From positions 62,186,898-62,250,897 of the forward strand of contig JBAIZL010000006.1 of the NCBI GenBank assembly GCA_036971475.1: a DNA stretch of 64,000 bases, written 5' to 3'. This stretch comes from Prosapia bicincta (Eukaryota > Arthropoda > Insecta > Hemiptera > Cercopidae). The notes beneath the pieces are model-generated. The model was not told the DNA's origin and did no database searches. It worked only from the letters and a program-made list of their open reading frames with translations. Shown in pieces: positions 11,226 through 25,089 of this stretch. Position 1 is the stretch's first letter; every line of letters begins with the position of its first letter. Position numbers and translations under genes: made by a program.

Positions 11226-12203
11226 TAATTATTAAGCAAATATTAAATTATTCATGCTATCGACTAGCATTTCTTCCTATCGACTACTATATATATCTCA
11301 ATCCGGCAATACCCAAGGTTTTGGACCCTTAATTCCAATTCCCGATTTTGGGAAGATCTCTTAATCATACCTTGAACCTGAACGATTCTTTCAGAATTCC
11401 GTTCCATATATTCGGTGATTTTGAGGAATTTTACTGCTTTAACTCAACTCATTTCGTCGTGTTCCTCTGTGACACATATTTTTGGTTTGTATTTATTATT
11501 AGACCTACTTTTATTTAAATTATGAACTAGAACATTCCAAATTTCTGATAATATGTAAAATGTATTAATCTTTATTAATTGAATGTGGTTAAATGTATTC
11601 TTTGGTGATTTAATATAATTCGTTATTCATATTATTGTAGAAAATTTGCTTAAATTATTTAATTATTAGCGTTTATAATTTTTCTTCAAGTAAAAAGTTT
11701 TAAAATATTTTGACTTCAATATGTTTTGGACAACAACTCAACCGATTGGTATCTCTAGACACATTGCAAATATCAGCTGACCTTTGTCCTTGCATTGTTA
11801 ATCCAGCTGGATAAGTCGTAAAATTAAATTTTTGAAGTGAAAGATTATTATGAAATAATTGAATTTTAAATTAAAATTTAATTCAACATCGAAACTTATT
11901 TGGATTAAAAATAGGTTAATTTTGAAAGCAGTGTTTCGCTACATATGAACAAATGCGAACAAATTATTACAAATATTAATTACAATTATTAAATAATTTG
12001 TTATTACAAATAATGTATGCATTATTGTTAAATAATTATATTAATGATCGAAATACTTGATTCATACACCTGTTCTTATCAATGGTGCCACTATATTTTT
12101 ATTAAGAACTGTTTAGAGAACTGATAAAGATTTTCTCTTATAACTGCTGTAATTTCAAGAGTAAAACACTCAGATCTGAACCCATCTGTGAGTAACTGAA
12201 GCC
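11226..12203. promoter_or_regulatory. Upstream region of the DCXR-type gene
   Basis: No other gene lies between the F2 element and the start codon at 12204. I see no clear TATA box. TCAGA near 12170 could be an initiator. The 5' UTR is probably short and continuous with exon 1, as no acceptor is needed before the ATG. Confidence 0.35.
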
Positions 12204-12255
12204 ATGGAAATAAGTTTAAAAAATAAAACCGTTTTAGTGACTGGAGGAGGAGGCG
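12204..12255 (+). CDS. DCXR: DCXR exon 1
   Basis: Encodes [17 protein letters not shown] plus one nucleotide; donor G|GTAAGT at 12256. It carries the first half of the glycine-rich cofactor motif. Confidence 0.92.
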
Positions 12256-15200
12256 GTAAGTTTTTAATTTGAATTTTTATTATATTTTTATTGAATATTT
12301 ATTATATTTAAACGTAATTAAATTATTACTTACAAAAAACGTTTTTGAAACTAATTTGTTGTTATATTTTAAAAACACAGTATTTTAGAGTTTTGGTATT
12401 CAATCTAGGTCTTATGTTTATTCATAATATTTCGAGTGAATATCAGAATAAGGCTTAACGCATATTATTTAACGTAATTTCTTAGGACTAAATAGATTCG
12501 TTAAATTTGGATCTAATCAATTTACTCACACTCTACGTGAAGATCATACAATAAATTACTCATTTTTGGAAGTTTTGTCATTTGTTTTAAAATCATTCCT
12601 TTAAAGATTTGTGCAAAACAACTAAAATATACATTTTAACGACAATATTTTACAATTTAACTCGCCCTTTCCAAATTCTAACGCATCCCAACCCTTCACC
12701 CATCCCATCGCTTCACTCGTTCAAACACCTCACACATCCTAAATCCGCACCATTTCAAAGCCTAATCCGCCCAAACGTCTCACCTATACCATTCTAACGC
12801 ATGATTAATCATAAACACCTATTACAATTTCTCTCTCATCCCATCGTCTCACCCGACCTAATCCCTCACTACTCGTCTTTGACGCCTCGCCCTTTTCAAA
12901 GTCTTGCCTTTCTCAACGCCTCACCCATTCCAACACCTCGCCCATCCCAAATCTCCACCATTTCAAAGCCTAACCCATCCAAACGACTCACATATACCAT
13001 TCTAACGCATGAACCATCATAAAATCCTATTCCAATTACTCCTTCATCTCAGGTCTAACACGACCTAATCCCTAATCCATCCAAACTACTTGCCTTTGAC
13101 GACGCCTCGCCCTTCTCAACGCCTCACCCATTCCAACGCCTCACCCATCCCAAATCACCACCATTTCAAAGCCTAACCCATCCAAACGACTCACATATAC
13201 CATTCTAACGCATGAACCATCATAAAATCCTATTCCAATTACTCCTTCATCTCAGGTCTAACACGACCTAACCCCTAATCCATCCAAATTACTTGCCTTT
13301 GACGACGCCTCGCCCTTCTCAACGAGAACGTCTCACCCATTCCAACACCTCACCAATTCCAAATCCTAATCCATCCCAACGCCTCACGTATCCCAAAACC
13401 TCACCACTTCTAAAGCATGAACCATCATAAACGCCTCACTCATCGGAACCTCACACCTATTCCAGTGTCTACCTCATCCCAACGTCTCACTCGTAACAAT
13501 CTCTCATTCATCCCAACTACTTACCCTTTTAAACGCCTTACCCATTTCAAAGTCTATCCCATCCAAAAGCCTCACGCATCCCAACGCCTCATCCATTGGA
13601 ACCCCTCACCACTAACAGCTGGCTTACAATTAATCCTTAACTACCATAACTTCTTATATTTACACCAAATAACCTGACCTTTTTCATATTTACTAAGATA
13701 AAATAAACGCTTTGTTAAAAAAAAAGAAATCCTGATTATTTCTTGTAAACATCTATTGTTGTGATAGCTACTTACATTTTTAAAATATTACTTATAAAAA
13801 CCTGAAATTTTTATTTTAATATTTCTTGCTGGTATCAGTGTGTTTTTGGAAATTATTACTCTAAAGATGGCCGATTAAAACCACGTCTTAGATCATTAGG
13901 AGATAAGTTTTGGCAGCTTGGTAAGGCTCTAAAAACGCTTCAAAAATAGATTTTGTTCAATGTCCCCCAACCTAGACCAATGTGATAAGTTATAACAAAA
14001 AGATATAACCTTCTCAAAAGGGCACCCATATAGAGTTGGTAAGGGGAGGTCACTAGAAGTGAAGGCATTGGATACTAAAAAATTAAGCAGCAAAAAAATC
14101 AAGTTTTAACCTTGTTTAATCTATTACTACTTATAAAGTACTAGGCCACGGTACTTAATGTATGAAGGAAATAAAGACATTTATCTACTTAAGCGTAGGC
14201 TACTTTTTATTTAAAAAAACAATAATATGTAAATATTCACGGAAAACACAAATTTTTGGTATATAAACATTATAGTTATCTCATCTACAATTCATCAATT
14301 TTTAAAATAATTTTCTCAAAAAAACCACTGGTCTGTAGGCCTATATGACGCTTGGATATGTTTTTGTTTTTTTAAAGCTAGGGGTAATCTAGGGGGCTTG
14401 GCCCCTTGCCTCCGGGTATGGGCGTCATTGCCTTTTAACAAAGAAAGTGAGATGGGATTCTCTCAATTTTACTCCCCAAACATAAAATATTTATATAAAT
14501 TTTGTTACACTCCTCTCAGTTATTTTTTGCTATAAACAACCCCAACGTTGTGGAAGCCACTGTGAAGTAATCAAGTTGTAATCTATTAGAAGCGTTGTTT
14601 CATCCACTGTGTTCTGTCAGGTATTGGGAGAGAGGTGTGCAAAGCTCTGTTCAAATGTGGAGCCAAGGTAGTGACTATATGCTTGGACGGCCCCGGTCTA
14701 GCGACTCTGTCCAAGGAGTGTCCTGGGATAGCGACCGCCACTTTGGACATCGCCAAGGACTGGAACGAGACGCGAAGAGTGGTGGAGAGCTTCGGCCACT
14801 TTGACGGGCTAGTCAACAACGCTGGCGTGGCTATCAACGCGCCGTTTGTTGACGTCACAGAGCAAAGTTTTGATAAGTATGTTTTTTATAAATTAATAAG
14901 AAATGAACACGTTGTTGATACACTACCCATTAACTTACCTGTAAGTACCCATTAACTTACCTGTAAGTACCCATTAACTTACCTGTAAGTACCCATTAAC
15001 TTACCTGTAAGTACCCATTAACTTACCTGTAAGTACCCATTAAGTTACCTGTAAGTACCCATTAAATTACCTGTAAGTACCCATTAACTTACCTGTAAGT
15101 ACCCATTAACTTACCTGTAAGTACCCATTAACTTACCATTATTATATTTATTATAACACTTTTTAAAGTTTTTATTCAAGTTCTTGTACAAAACTCTTAG

Positions 15201-18200
15201 ACCTTTCATGGAACTTTTCCTTACCTATAGCCGTGTGTGTGAACATTTCCAAGATGCAGGCTTCATTGGAGTAGGTTAAATTTAGGTAAAGGAACATAAA
15301 TTTACCCACCTTCCTTTTACTCGTCTTCGAATAACGTTTTTATTGAAGTAAAAATTTCTGTAGCAACGTCGACGCCTAGAAAAATTTATTGGATGGATAT
15401 AAACATACAATTTCACGTCAGTTTAATAGCGTAAGTATAAATTTCGTCAGGTTACGCTGCCAGTCGTCTCAAAGTGAATTAAATGATAACATATGATTTC
15501 ATATATATCAACTAATTTTAGGTTATATGTTATGTTGTAAAATAACTTTTTTAATACGTAGGTTGTGTTACATTATTTATTGAACGTTGTTAAGGAAAAA
15601 GTTTTTAAATAATTTTTATCAGTTAATAAATATATTAATTGATTTAAATTCTCATAAATCTTAATACAATGAATTCAACATAACGATAATAATAGGTTAT
15701 GTATTTTTAATCAAATTTTTTAAAAGAAAACATTCTTATGCGCATCTGATACTTTTTAAGTACTGATTTTAATTGGATTTGTTGAAATAATTTGTATTCA
15801 GTAAAGACCTTATACATGTTTTTTTGTTACTTACATTATTTCATTACTAACTATAATAAATATTAGTCTTTATTAAATGCGTTCTTCAAATAAATATATA
15901 AAAACTGAATAAAAAATGTACAAATTCATATTTTCGCGATTTTCGTTGAACATTTTGCACAAATATTACCTTTAGTTTGTTATTTGTAGTTTAAATTTTG
16001 GTGTTAAATATAAACAAATCTGTATGGGTAATATTATACCAAATGTTTAGGCAATTTCTCATTACGCAAAATTAAATGTTTTTTTCAATGCAAAATTTCT
16101 GAAGACGTGGCTATACATGTTTTCACTTTTGTCGGCCCTCCCCCTAGTGTCATAACCAAATTTTATTTATTTTTGACACAGCTTTATTCTTAGTACGTTT
16201 TCAAGTATTTAGACATCCACTACAGTGTTCCAGGAGCTTGTGGCCTTTAAATTTCTGCGGTTTCCTTAACTTTCTTTTGTCTCCAGTTAGATTTTGCCTC
16301 TATAATCTCTCTTGTTTACTCCTTTTCTGTGTCGTTCCGGCAGTTCCATCCTTTCATTTCTCTTCTTTTCTCCATTAACACCAGTACTCTTTACGTTTGG
16401 CCGTCCATGGTTTGCTCCATGGTACTATCTCTTTTCAGGACTGAGACGTTAGGAAGGTACAAGTGTAAAGAATATATATTGTAAAAGATTTATCTATGCA
16501 AATTCCCTTTTTTCAAAAACCAAATTTATGTTATGTTAAAACATTTGTGCGACAATTCCTATGACATTGATTATTAATTTCAACGATTACTTTATCTCTA
16601 TCGTGGAATTATTATTATCAAGAAGAGTCATTGACAGAGAGGTAAGAAGAGATAACGACAAGCCTTAGAAATAATAAACAAGTACTTTATCTCTGCAAGT
16701 TTCTTATCGCAACTATTTAAAAATTCATAACGCTTATGAAAATTTAATTTATCTAAAACTTTAATATGTCCTCTTTTTATCTACAAATAATTTTGAAACA
16801 TAAAAGTAAAATAAAAACAGCAAGCTACTCAAATACAGTGCGTTAGATGAAAACTAAAATAATAATAGAAAATTAAATGCAATAATAATCTCTTAGATAG
16901 ACTGAATATGGTTTATATTTACAATTATAAAGTAGGTAAGACAATATAGTGAAAACGTAAGCTGGGGCTTTGAGTGCTTAAAATATATTTATAATTTTCA
17001 ATTCCTTTCAATTCCATAATCTCTTTTTGTATATATCCTGTCCAAATTTTTAGTCGTTAATAAAATATGTTTTTATTTAACCACTCAAGTTCAAATACAT
17101 TTTTTTAAAAATTTGTAAATGGTAACAACTGATGCTAATACAGTTTTTTCAAATATTAATTAAATTTATTGAAATAATTCAAGTTTTATATTGGAGAAAA
17201 ATCATTCAGAAAAGAGGCAAGGTTTGCAATATTGTTGTTACGTTCTATTTGACTTAAAATAAATGATAACATATGATTTCATAAAACAGCTGATTTTATG
17301 TTATAGGTTATGGGGTAGAACAGCTGTTTTAACGCATAAGTTGTGTTACTTTATTTATAGTGATTGTAATTATTTCATACAAAGTAACTAAAATAAAATT
17401 TTTCTTTGTTGATCTAAGTAGGAATTGACTTATAAATATTTTGGTTTATATTACTTGTTATGAATATAAAACATAAAATACACACACAATGACATCATTA
17501 GCAAACAGTGCGCTTGTACAGATGAACAAATCATAGATTAGTACCACACAACAGACACAACCCACAACAACAAATCAAACAGCGGACACAGAATGTAGTT
17601 CTGGCTTACTTATAGAAAGGAGTTTGCCTTTTACAGTACAGATGTAATAACATTGACTCGTACTCCACTAAGATGTATTACAAAGGACAGTAAAGCTGTC
17701 TTAAGCTACGCGCGCACTAGTTCGGCATGGCAAGGATAGGCCGCCGACGCGGGAAATTTAAAAAATGAATAACCTTGAATCAAATATGTATGCGTTCACT
17801 TACGGCTGGCCGGGCAGGGTTTCCCCACCTTCTGCCGTTTTAAAAAGTCGGAGATAAAGAACTTCAGGACATTTCCGAACGGATGACTCATCGGCACAAC
17901 TCATGAATGTTTGCTACTATTTCATTCTGTATACAGGTTTTAAAATTGTGCTAAACGTGGAAAACTTTATACATTATTTGGCATATAAAACACTTCTGGT
18001 CTTCAGAATGTCTATACAGAATAAATAGTATGTTTAGCGTATTAAAAAAAAGTCTGAAAACTCAATCAGCTTAAATAATAATATTTACAGTGAATATGTG
18101 AAACTATAAACTCATGATGATGTGTTCACTCGCACAAATGTTTTTGTTGAATAAAAATACGGTTGATTCGTGAGTCAAGAATACTCATGTTCAGCAACGT

Positions 18201-21200
18201 TTCGACAACTATATTGTTGTCCTCATTCAGGCATACAAGTACAATAGACAACATTAACTATAATGTCTAAAAAATTCAAATACAAAATTAATATATGATG
18301 AATAACATTACAATGTACATTCAAGTTATTAATACTAATAAATTAACATAACAAATAACACAAATAATCAAATTAAATTATTAAAATCACACTATAATTT
18401 TCGCTAACAAAAAGATATTAATGTAAGGTCACGTACCTAAAGTAGGGATACTCCATAAAAAAGTATAAACCCGTTTCATTACTTTGTTTTAGTCATAGTA
18501 AGTAATTATATTATTTAACGAAAATACAAACATTTACACTAGCTAACAGAAAGTATCAGTACCACAACTATTTATACGGAACGGAAGAAAAATTTTATAC
18601 GAAAAGAAAACTGTGTTAGTACTTGACAAAGACTGCATCAACTCTAATTTGTTTTATTTTAAATTCTTCCATTTAAGGTAGCAAACCTTAAATATTGGTT
18701 AAACTGTGAACATATTTAAAACATAACCTCAATGTGGGGTCTATCAACATACTCCTAGCTCTAACTGATTGTACAAAACGTTCGGAGTTCAGTTTTATGT
18801 CATTTATTTTACCAATCGTGTTTATTTTGCAACCATTTTTGTGATTCAATTTTTCCTTTTCATATGTTATCCAAACAATAGTATAAACAAAAAACGCAAT
18901 TTCAAGGGCACGAACCAAATTTAGTCGCTGAAAGTAACCAATTTTCGTTTTGAAAACATATTTTCATGGTTAAAATACACTTTCATCAAATAACTCTTCT
19001 CGAATTATGGTATAGTGTTAAACTACATTATCTTGTAGCTACAAAGCGTCCGGTCAGGACAGATTTGGTTAAGCAATATAAAGTTAAAATTTCCTACGTA
19101 CTCTAAGGCTAGGCGCACATGAGATTGAAAATAATCGGAACGCCGAGTTAGTTTTCATTCTTTTTGATACCTATCGGAGTTTCAGTGCAAATGAGATAGA
19201 GTTTCAGCGCGCGTCATTTCAATCCTATCTTTTTGATAGTTATTTGCCATGTAGGGGACTGACTTCACTCTATGTTGTTTCTTCTACGAGATGGATCAAA
19301 AACAAGTGCAAGTTTACAAAAAGAAAGTAGTTTTTTCGTTCTTAGCGTACAACTGTTTGTTTTCTCTTGCTTCTTGTGTAGTTGTCCTTGATGTTCTTCC
19401 ATTTAATTGTGAGCTTTTTAACTGGAACAAAAATTTTTTTTTTTTGTTATTTTTTGTAACTAATATATATATGATAATAATATTATATTATGATAGGCCT
19501 CAGATATTGCCAAAAACTACTGTAATCAAACTTGTTTGCTGGTCGTCTACGTTAAATGGAAATGTTGATAGAGTGTATTGTCCATTAATACTTTTTAGCG
19601 AATTTTTGAAAAAATCGCTGATAGATTTAATTACTAAATATATAATATTTAGTAATTAATTAAAATGAATAGTAATTATTAAAAATTAATATTTCAAACT
19701 ATAAATGTAAATAAGTCCTCATTGATTTTAATAACAAATTATCAATCTTATAAATATTAGGCCAAAGATTAATGTCAATCGGTTATTAATTCATATTTAA
19801 AAGGTAAACATATAAATAGCATATAAAAGTAGCCTATAGCAAACGTGAGCTTTGTAGGTTCAAATGTGAAAGCTTTGTAAAGTAACCTACAGTACATTTT
19901 TATTTCTAGGAATGCGGATCTGTAAAATACAGAAACATTTCCGATATATGTGTTCTATTTATGTCGATAACGGCTCTATTTTAATAAATAAACAAGTAAT
20001 AATGGTTTGGAGACCAGAAAGTTATTCCTCTAATTAAACACACATCTATATAAAGAAATTTTTGTCACTTAGAAACTACTTCTATTTATAAAAAGTTATT
20101 TTTACATTCTTAGTCTGGCTCTTACTGAAGCATTTTTTTAAGTTATAGAGGACCATATGTTAGTCCCAAATTTTACAGTTCGTTTGCTACTTTTGTCACC
20201 TGCACGTTTACCTACCCCTTCTTCACAAGTTGCTAATTTCTTACTAAACCCCTTACAAACTCGATGTGTGTTCTATGAACTTTCTATTTATCTATGTTCG
20301 TTTTGTAAATAATTTATGGGTTTCGTGTATTGCTATTGTTAAATTAGTCATGTTGTGTCTTCTTAACAACAAAAGTTGAACATATAAAAAATTAGAGTTT
20401 GTTTTTGCAAATTTCTCAATGAAAATAGCCAAAAATATAAATCTATACATTTTTAATTAAGTTTTCATATGTCAATTTGAAGAACGTAATATTTAAATTC
20501 TAATATTTACCGTAGGTAATAATAAAATATTGTAATAATCCAAAATATTCATAAGATGCTTACGGAATACAAATAGTTTTAACAAAATCAATTGATATCA
20601 GTTTTTAAGAATTGTCAGACATAGGGGATGTTTTCACTTGAAAAATTGCATTAAAAAGTTGAATATTATCGTTATATTGAATTATTTGTATTGAGATTTA
20701 TCACAATTTAAATAAATACATATACTAATTAACTGATTAAAACTATGTATTAATACATTTTTTCCTTTGCAATGTTGAATAAATAATGTATCATTACCTA
20801 TATGTTAAAATAGCTGTTCTTAAACATAACCTATAACTCAAAATCAGTTTTTACCTCAAAAGAGTGAATTAAAAATATGGAAAACTATTTTAGTTACCTA
20901 TTTGAAAAATTTAAATTTCGTGTCTGTTATTATTTTGGTTTTATTACGATATGTATTTGAAGTCAGTGTTTTCACTTAAGCTCTTTCCGTTGTGCACTCT
21001 TATAGTATTCATAAGGCTGAATAACCTCGCCTCTAATTGGGCTTTTGGACCATCCTAAGAAATAAGTTTTCTTCAAAAGTTATTTAATCATGTTTCATGA
21101 CGGTCCGTATAATATTGCAAATCTACATTAGAAAACAAAATAAGGTGATGCAATACATATTTTAGGATAGTTACGTATAGTACCTGACCATGGAGAGAAT

Positions 21201-24200
21201 AACTGCGAGATATGCAAGGCCGTTATATTTAAACCGAGTAATTTCTTTGGGAATGAAAAGAGATGTATACATTATAATCACTTTTAGCTTCATTTCCTAC
21301 TCTGGTAATTCAAAGGATATAATTTATAGGTAAGGGATCTATTGGAAATTATACCAGTAAGGCAATTACCATTTTTAATAAAATTAAAATATTGAAATAA
21401 ACAGAAATGTTAAAGTCAAATAAACCTTAAAAAAAATAAATAATTTTAATAGTCAGAGCTGGAGGTTTATATAAAACAGATACGTTATTTAAGTTACGAT
21501 AAAACATGTCGCCATGTAATAAAATAAACGAGGACATGTAGGCTCCGGTGAGTGAAGCAAATGAAGCATGGTCTCCCTGCCTAACCATTGTCAGTTCATT
21601 ACAAGTTACAACAAGCTCCTGTGTTTGCGATGTAAAGTAATTAAGAGGATTAAAAAAATTACCTCTCAATAAACATGAGCGTTTTACCTCTTGACTTATT
21701 ATAATACAAGATCTAACTTTACATTTAAAAACACAGCTATTTAAAATGGGATAATGCTATATCTATCTGTCTATCTATCTATCTATCTATCTATCTATAT
21801 AGATAGCATATATATGCCCTGCAGTGCATAAAATCGCATTTCCTATGTTTCGCTAGAATCTCATATAGCATTAACGAACCCAACAACAGTTGAAGAGCAA
21901 GTGAAGAGCGTAGACAACTCTGCTACTATATATAAAAGAATGAAGCCACGCCCATTGACGTCAATCCACCCATTGACGTCAATTCAGACATTGACTTCAA
22001 TCCACACTCCTCTGAGCCAAACAATTACTTACATTCCTTTCCTTTTGTTCACGTTTCTGCCGATAAAGTCTAACGATGACATATTTCCACACTGCGGGCA
22101 AATTTAAAGTATCATTTAAAGTCTCCCTTGCTTGCCTACTTTATTAAGACATTGTATGTTAAATAACTGAAACGTTGGCTTGTGCCTAAACTTCAAGAGT
22201 TGTAGATATTAATTGATAGAAGGTTTAGGAATTTTTTTGACGCATTTTAATTATTTTATTTAATTGTTTTAAAGATTTTATTTTAATGGACTATCAATTT
22301 ATAGTGTGCTTTTAATAATTTAATTGGATTTTGTTTGAAATGTTAATTTATTGGTGTTAATAATTTAAATGTATATTGTAATGTTATTTATTTTATATTA
22401 TTTTGTATTAGAATATTTTAGACATAGTTAATTCAGTTAATTCTGTCTATTGTATTTGTAGGCCGGAACGAAGACAACAGTATAGTTGTCGAAACGTTGC
22501 GAATTTTTAATAAATTAAATATTCTTGACTCATGAATCAATCGTGTTTTTATTTAGCATAACCCGTAAAAAATATTCAACATAAAACATAAAATCAAAGT
22601 CAAATTGCTTTTATACAAAGCCCACTTGGCAGCTAATCCCAGTAGTAATGATGTTGTTACACAGTGTCTAGTACAAATAACATTTCTATAATACTATCTA
22701 ATGTTTCCTGAGTCAGTCTAATAGTAATAATAACCCTAATATAAAATCCGCATACAATAATTGTATCTGTCAATAAATTCTGATTACTAATAAGTTTTAC
22801 AAAGTATGTCAATAACAAAAATATAATAATAATGACTAAGTTACTAGGCTTTAGGACTACATAATGACTAAATAATAGGTTTAATATAAACACCGAATAT
22901 AATAATTGTAACTGTCAATAAATCAAGTCAACATTTTGATACAGATTCAATAGACTAGACGAATAACTAGACATGATTAACTCCCAAGCACCCAGTATGG
23001 TTACTCGTTTGCGTTAGCAAGCCCCACTTTCGGACAATAACAGCTAATGTTTGCGCTCAAATACACCAACGCCACAACCAAACCAGTGGTCCTATCAAAA
23101 TATTTTTTTAAAAGAAATAAAATTTGGTACTTTTCCGCTTACATCATTCACCAGACCAAAAAATAAAAATAAGACTTTACAGACTGACTGTTTTGTGTTA
23201 AACTGTAATTCTAATTAGAGGTTTTAATTTATTGTCGTTTTAAGATAGGAAAACTGTTTTCTAAAATTGAAATGTTCTCATCATCGTAACCCCTGTATTA
23301 TATATTACTATGAAACCAAACTTTAATATTTTCTGACAATGGCAACAGGTTTAAAACACTGTTTGAGCGAAGAGCTAACTATTAAACTTAGTGGGTAAGC
23401 AAGTCTTGTTTTCCTGGTCAGATCTGATTCAAATGTGTGGATGGCGGGAGTTCCCGTCTAGTAGGCGCATCCCGTCCGAGACGTACCGGTTGTCCGTGCC
23501 GTGCCGTCCCGTCCTAGTGCACGTTTACGTGGGCCGTACGGTTAGGGATGGTCGATCCAGTAACTTTAACGGATCGGTGATTTTAGTAGCAACGCCGGGA
23601 TTGGATCAGTGACTTACCGGTGACTTCAATATAAAGGATACTGAGACTGCTCTGTATGTACCAATAACAGATAGGCATACCACACTGGTGAAATGATTCC
23701 ACACCTCGCTTTTTTTTGGAAGGCTCATTTTATTTAAAAATAAACTCCTACGAAATTAAGAACAAACTAACGAGTGCGAAATAGCGTCCATTATACACAA
23801 CACTGTCGCTGTCGTGAAGCCTAACACAAATCGTCCACCCACACACGACGTAAATGAGTTGAGCCGTGACAGCGACAAATTAACAAATGACAGCCGTGGT
23901 AAAATATCAGTAACTTTTCAGCTAGCGACGGCGACGTTTTGTTCACTCACAACATAGACAACCTCCGATCGATCCATTGTCATTGGAACGGGAATTTTCC
24001 ATGTTTTGTCACTGGTACCAACAGCGATAAACGAATACTATTGACAAGTCACCGCGACAGAAAATATCGACCTACTACGGTAGTCAAGAAAGGCAATGTG
24101 GCTAGGCGCCACGCTTTAACCTCCCATTATTAACCTAGGTACTTAATTTTATATGTTGAGTCAACGTGGAGGCAGAAAAATTACAACATAATCCTTTGGC

Positions 24201-25048
24201 GCTATCATGAATTAAACGCAGGAGATTTGTAGGCAAGTGCTCTTTCCAATAGACCACTCAGCCGCCTGGGATATTAAAAAGTCTAAATAATTTTAGTCTT
24301 GAAACATTAAAGTGAAAATTAATTTTAGAAAAATGTGATGTAATATATTTAGCATAAAATTTTGTAAAGTGAAGTAACTTTAGGATGAATTTCACATCTA
24401 AAAGATCAAGACCTACTAAAAACTATGCAGTTATTAGTTTCCTACGAGTGAAAGGTGATAGAACATTAAGTTTCTTTTTTACGTTTATTAGAATTTAGCA
24501 AATGGAATTTGAAGGCTCGGCACTTTATGGTTGAAATAATATTATCTGTCAATTTATGTATAAAAAATAACCAAATTAGTGAAAAACCCACAACGTCTTG
24601 GTATTTTAAAAACATTTAAAATGAAAGAGCTTATAAATAATATTCGAGCTAGCTTGTGAGTTAAGGTTATAAACACAATAAATATACACAGCTCACAATT
24701 ATAAAACTTTAATACCATTCGCGTTTCTATAACTTATGTCATCATCATCAGTGATGCTACTAGAAACATATAACTTTAATTAAAGGACTGGAATATAGGC
24801 TGTAATATTTATACAAAAGTTAGAACCGGAGCTTTACGTTGCCTCTACAGACAAAGTTACAATGGACAAAATGTGATAAGTACAAATATTTTATTTTGGT
24901 AAAACTATAATATTAACAAAATGATTTAAATAATTTAAGTTAAAGTCAATATTCAACAATAAACTAATTTACAGTAATATGGAATTTTGAATTGGTCCTA
25001 ATTAGCTATTAAACAATTGTATATATATATATATATATTTATTTATAA

Positions 25049-25089
<41 letters not shown>

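Noticed and set aside
12609..13677. Four Pro/Ser/His-rich frames
   Set aside because: Translations of a minisatellite in DCXR intron 1; no coding signature.
14586..14858. 90-codon minus-strand frame
   Set aside because: Shadow of DCXR exon 2.
19291..19659. 122-codon frame starting [12 protein letters not shown]
   Set aside because: Interesting start after a transposon-like end, but the rest is hydrophobic low-complexity; not called as a gene.
21427..21669. 80-codon minus-strand frame
   Set aside because: Ordinary composition but isolated, without domain, exon partners or conservation evidence.
24195..24275. Functional tRNA gene
   Set aside because: A-box-like half only; B box and acceptor pairing are lost, so treated as a tRNA-derived relic.
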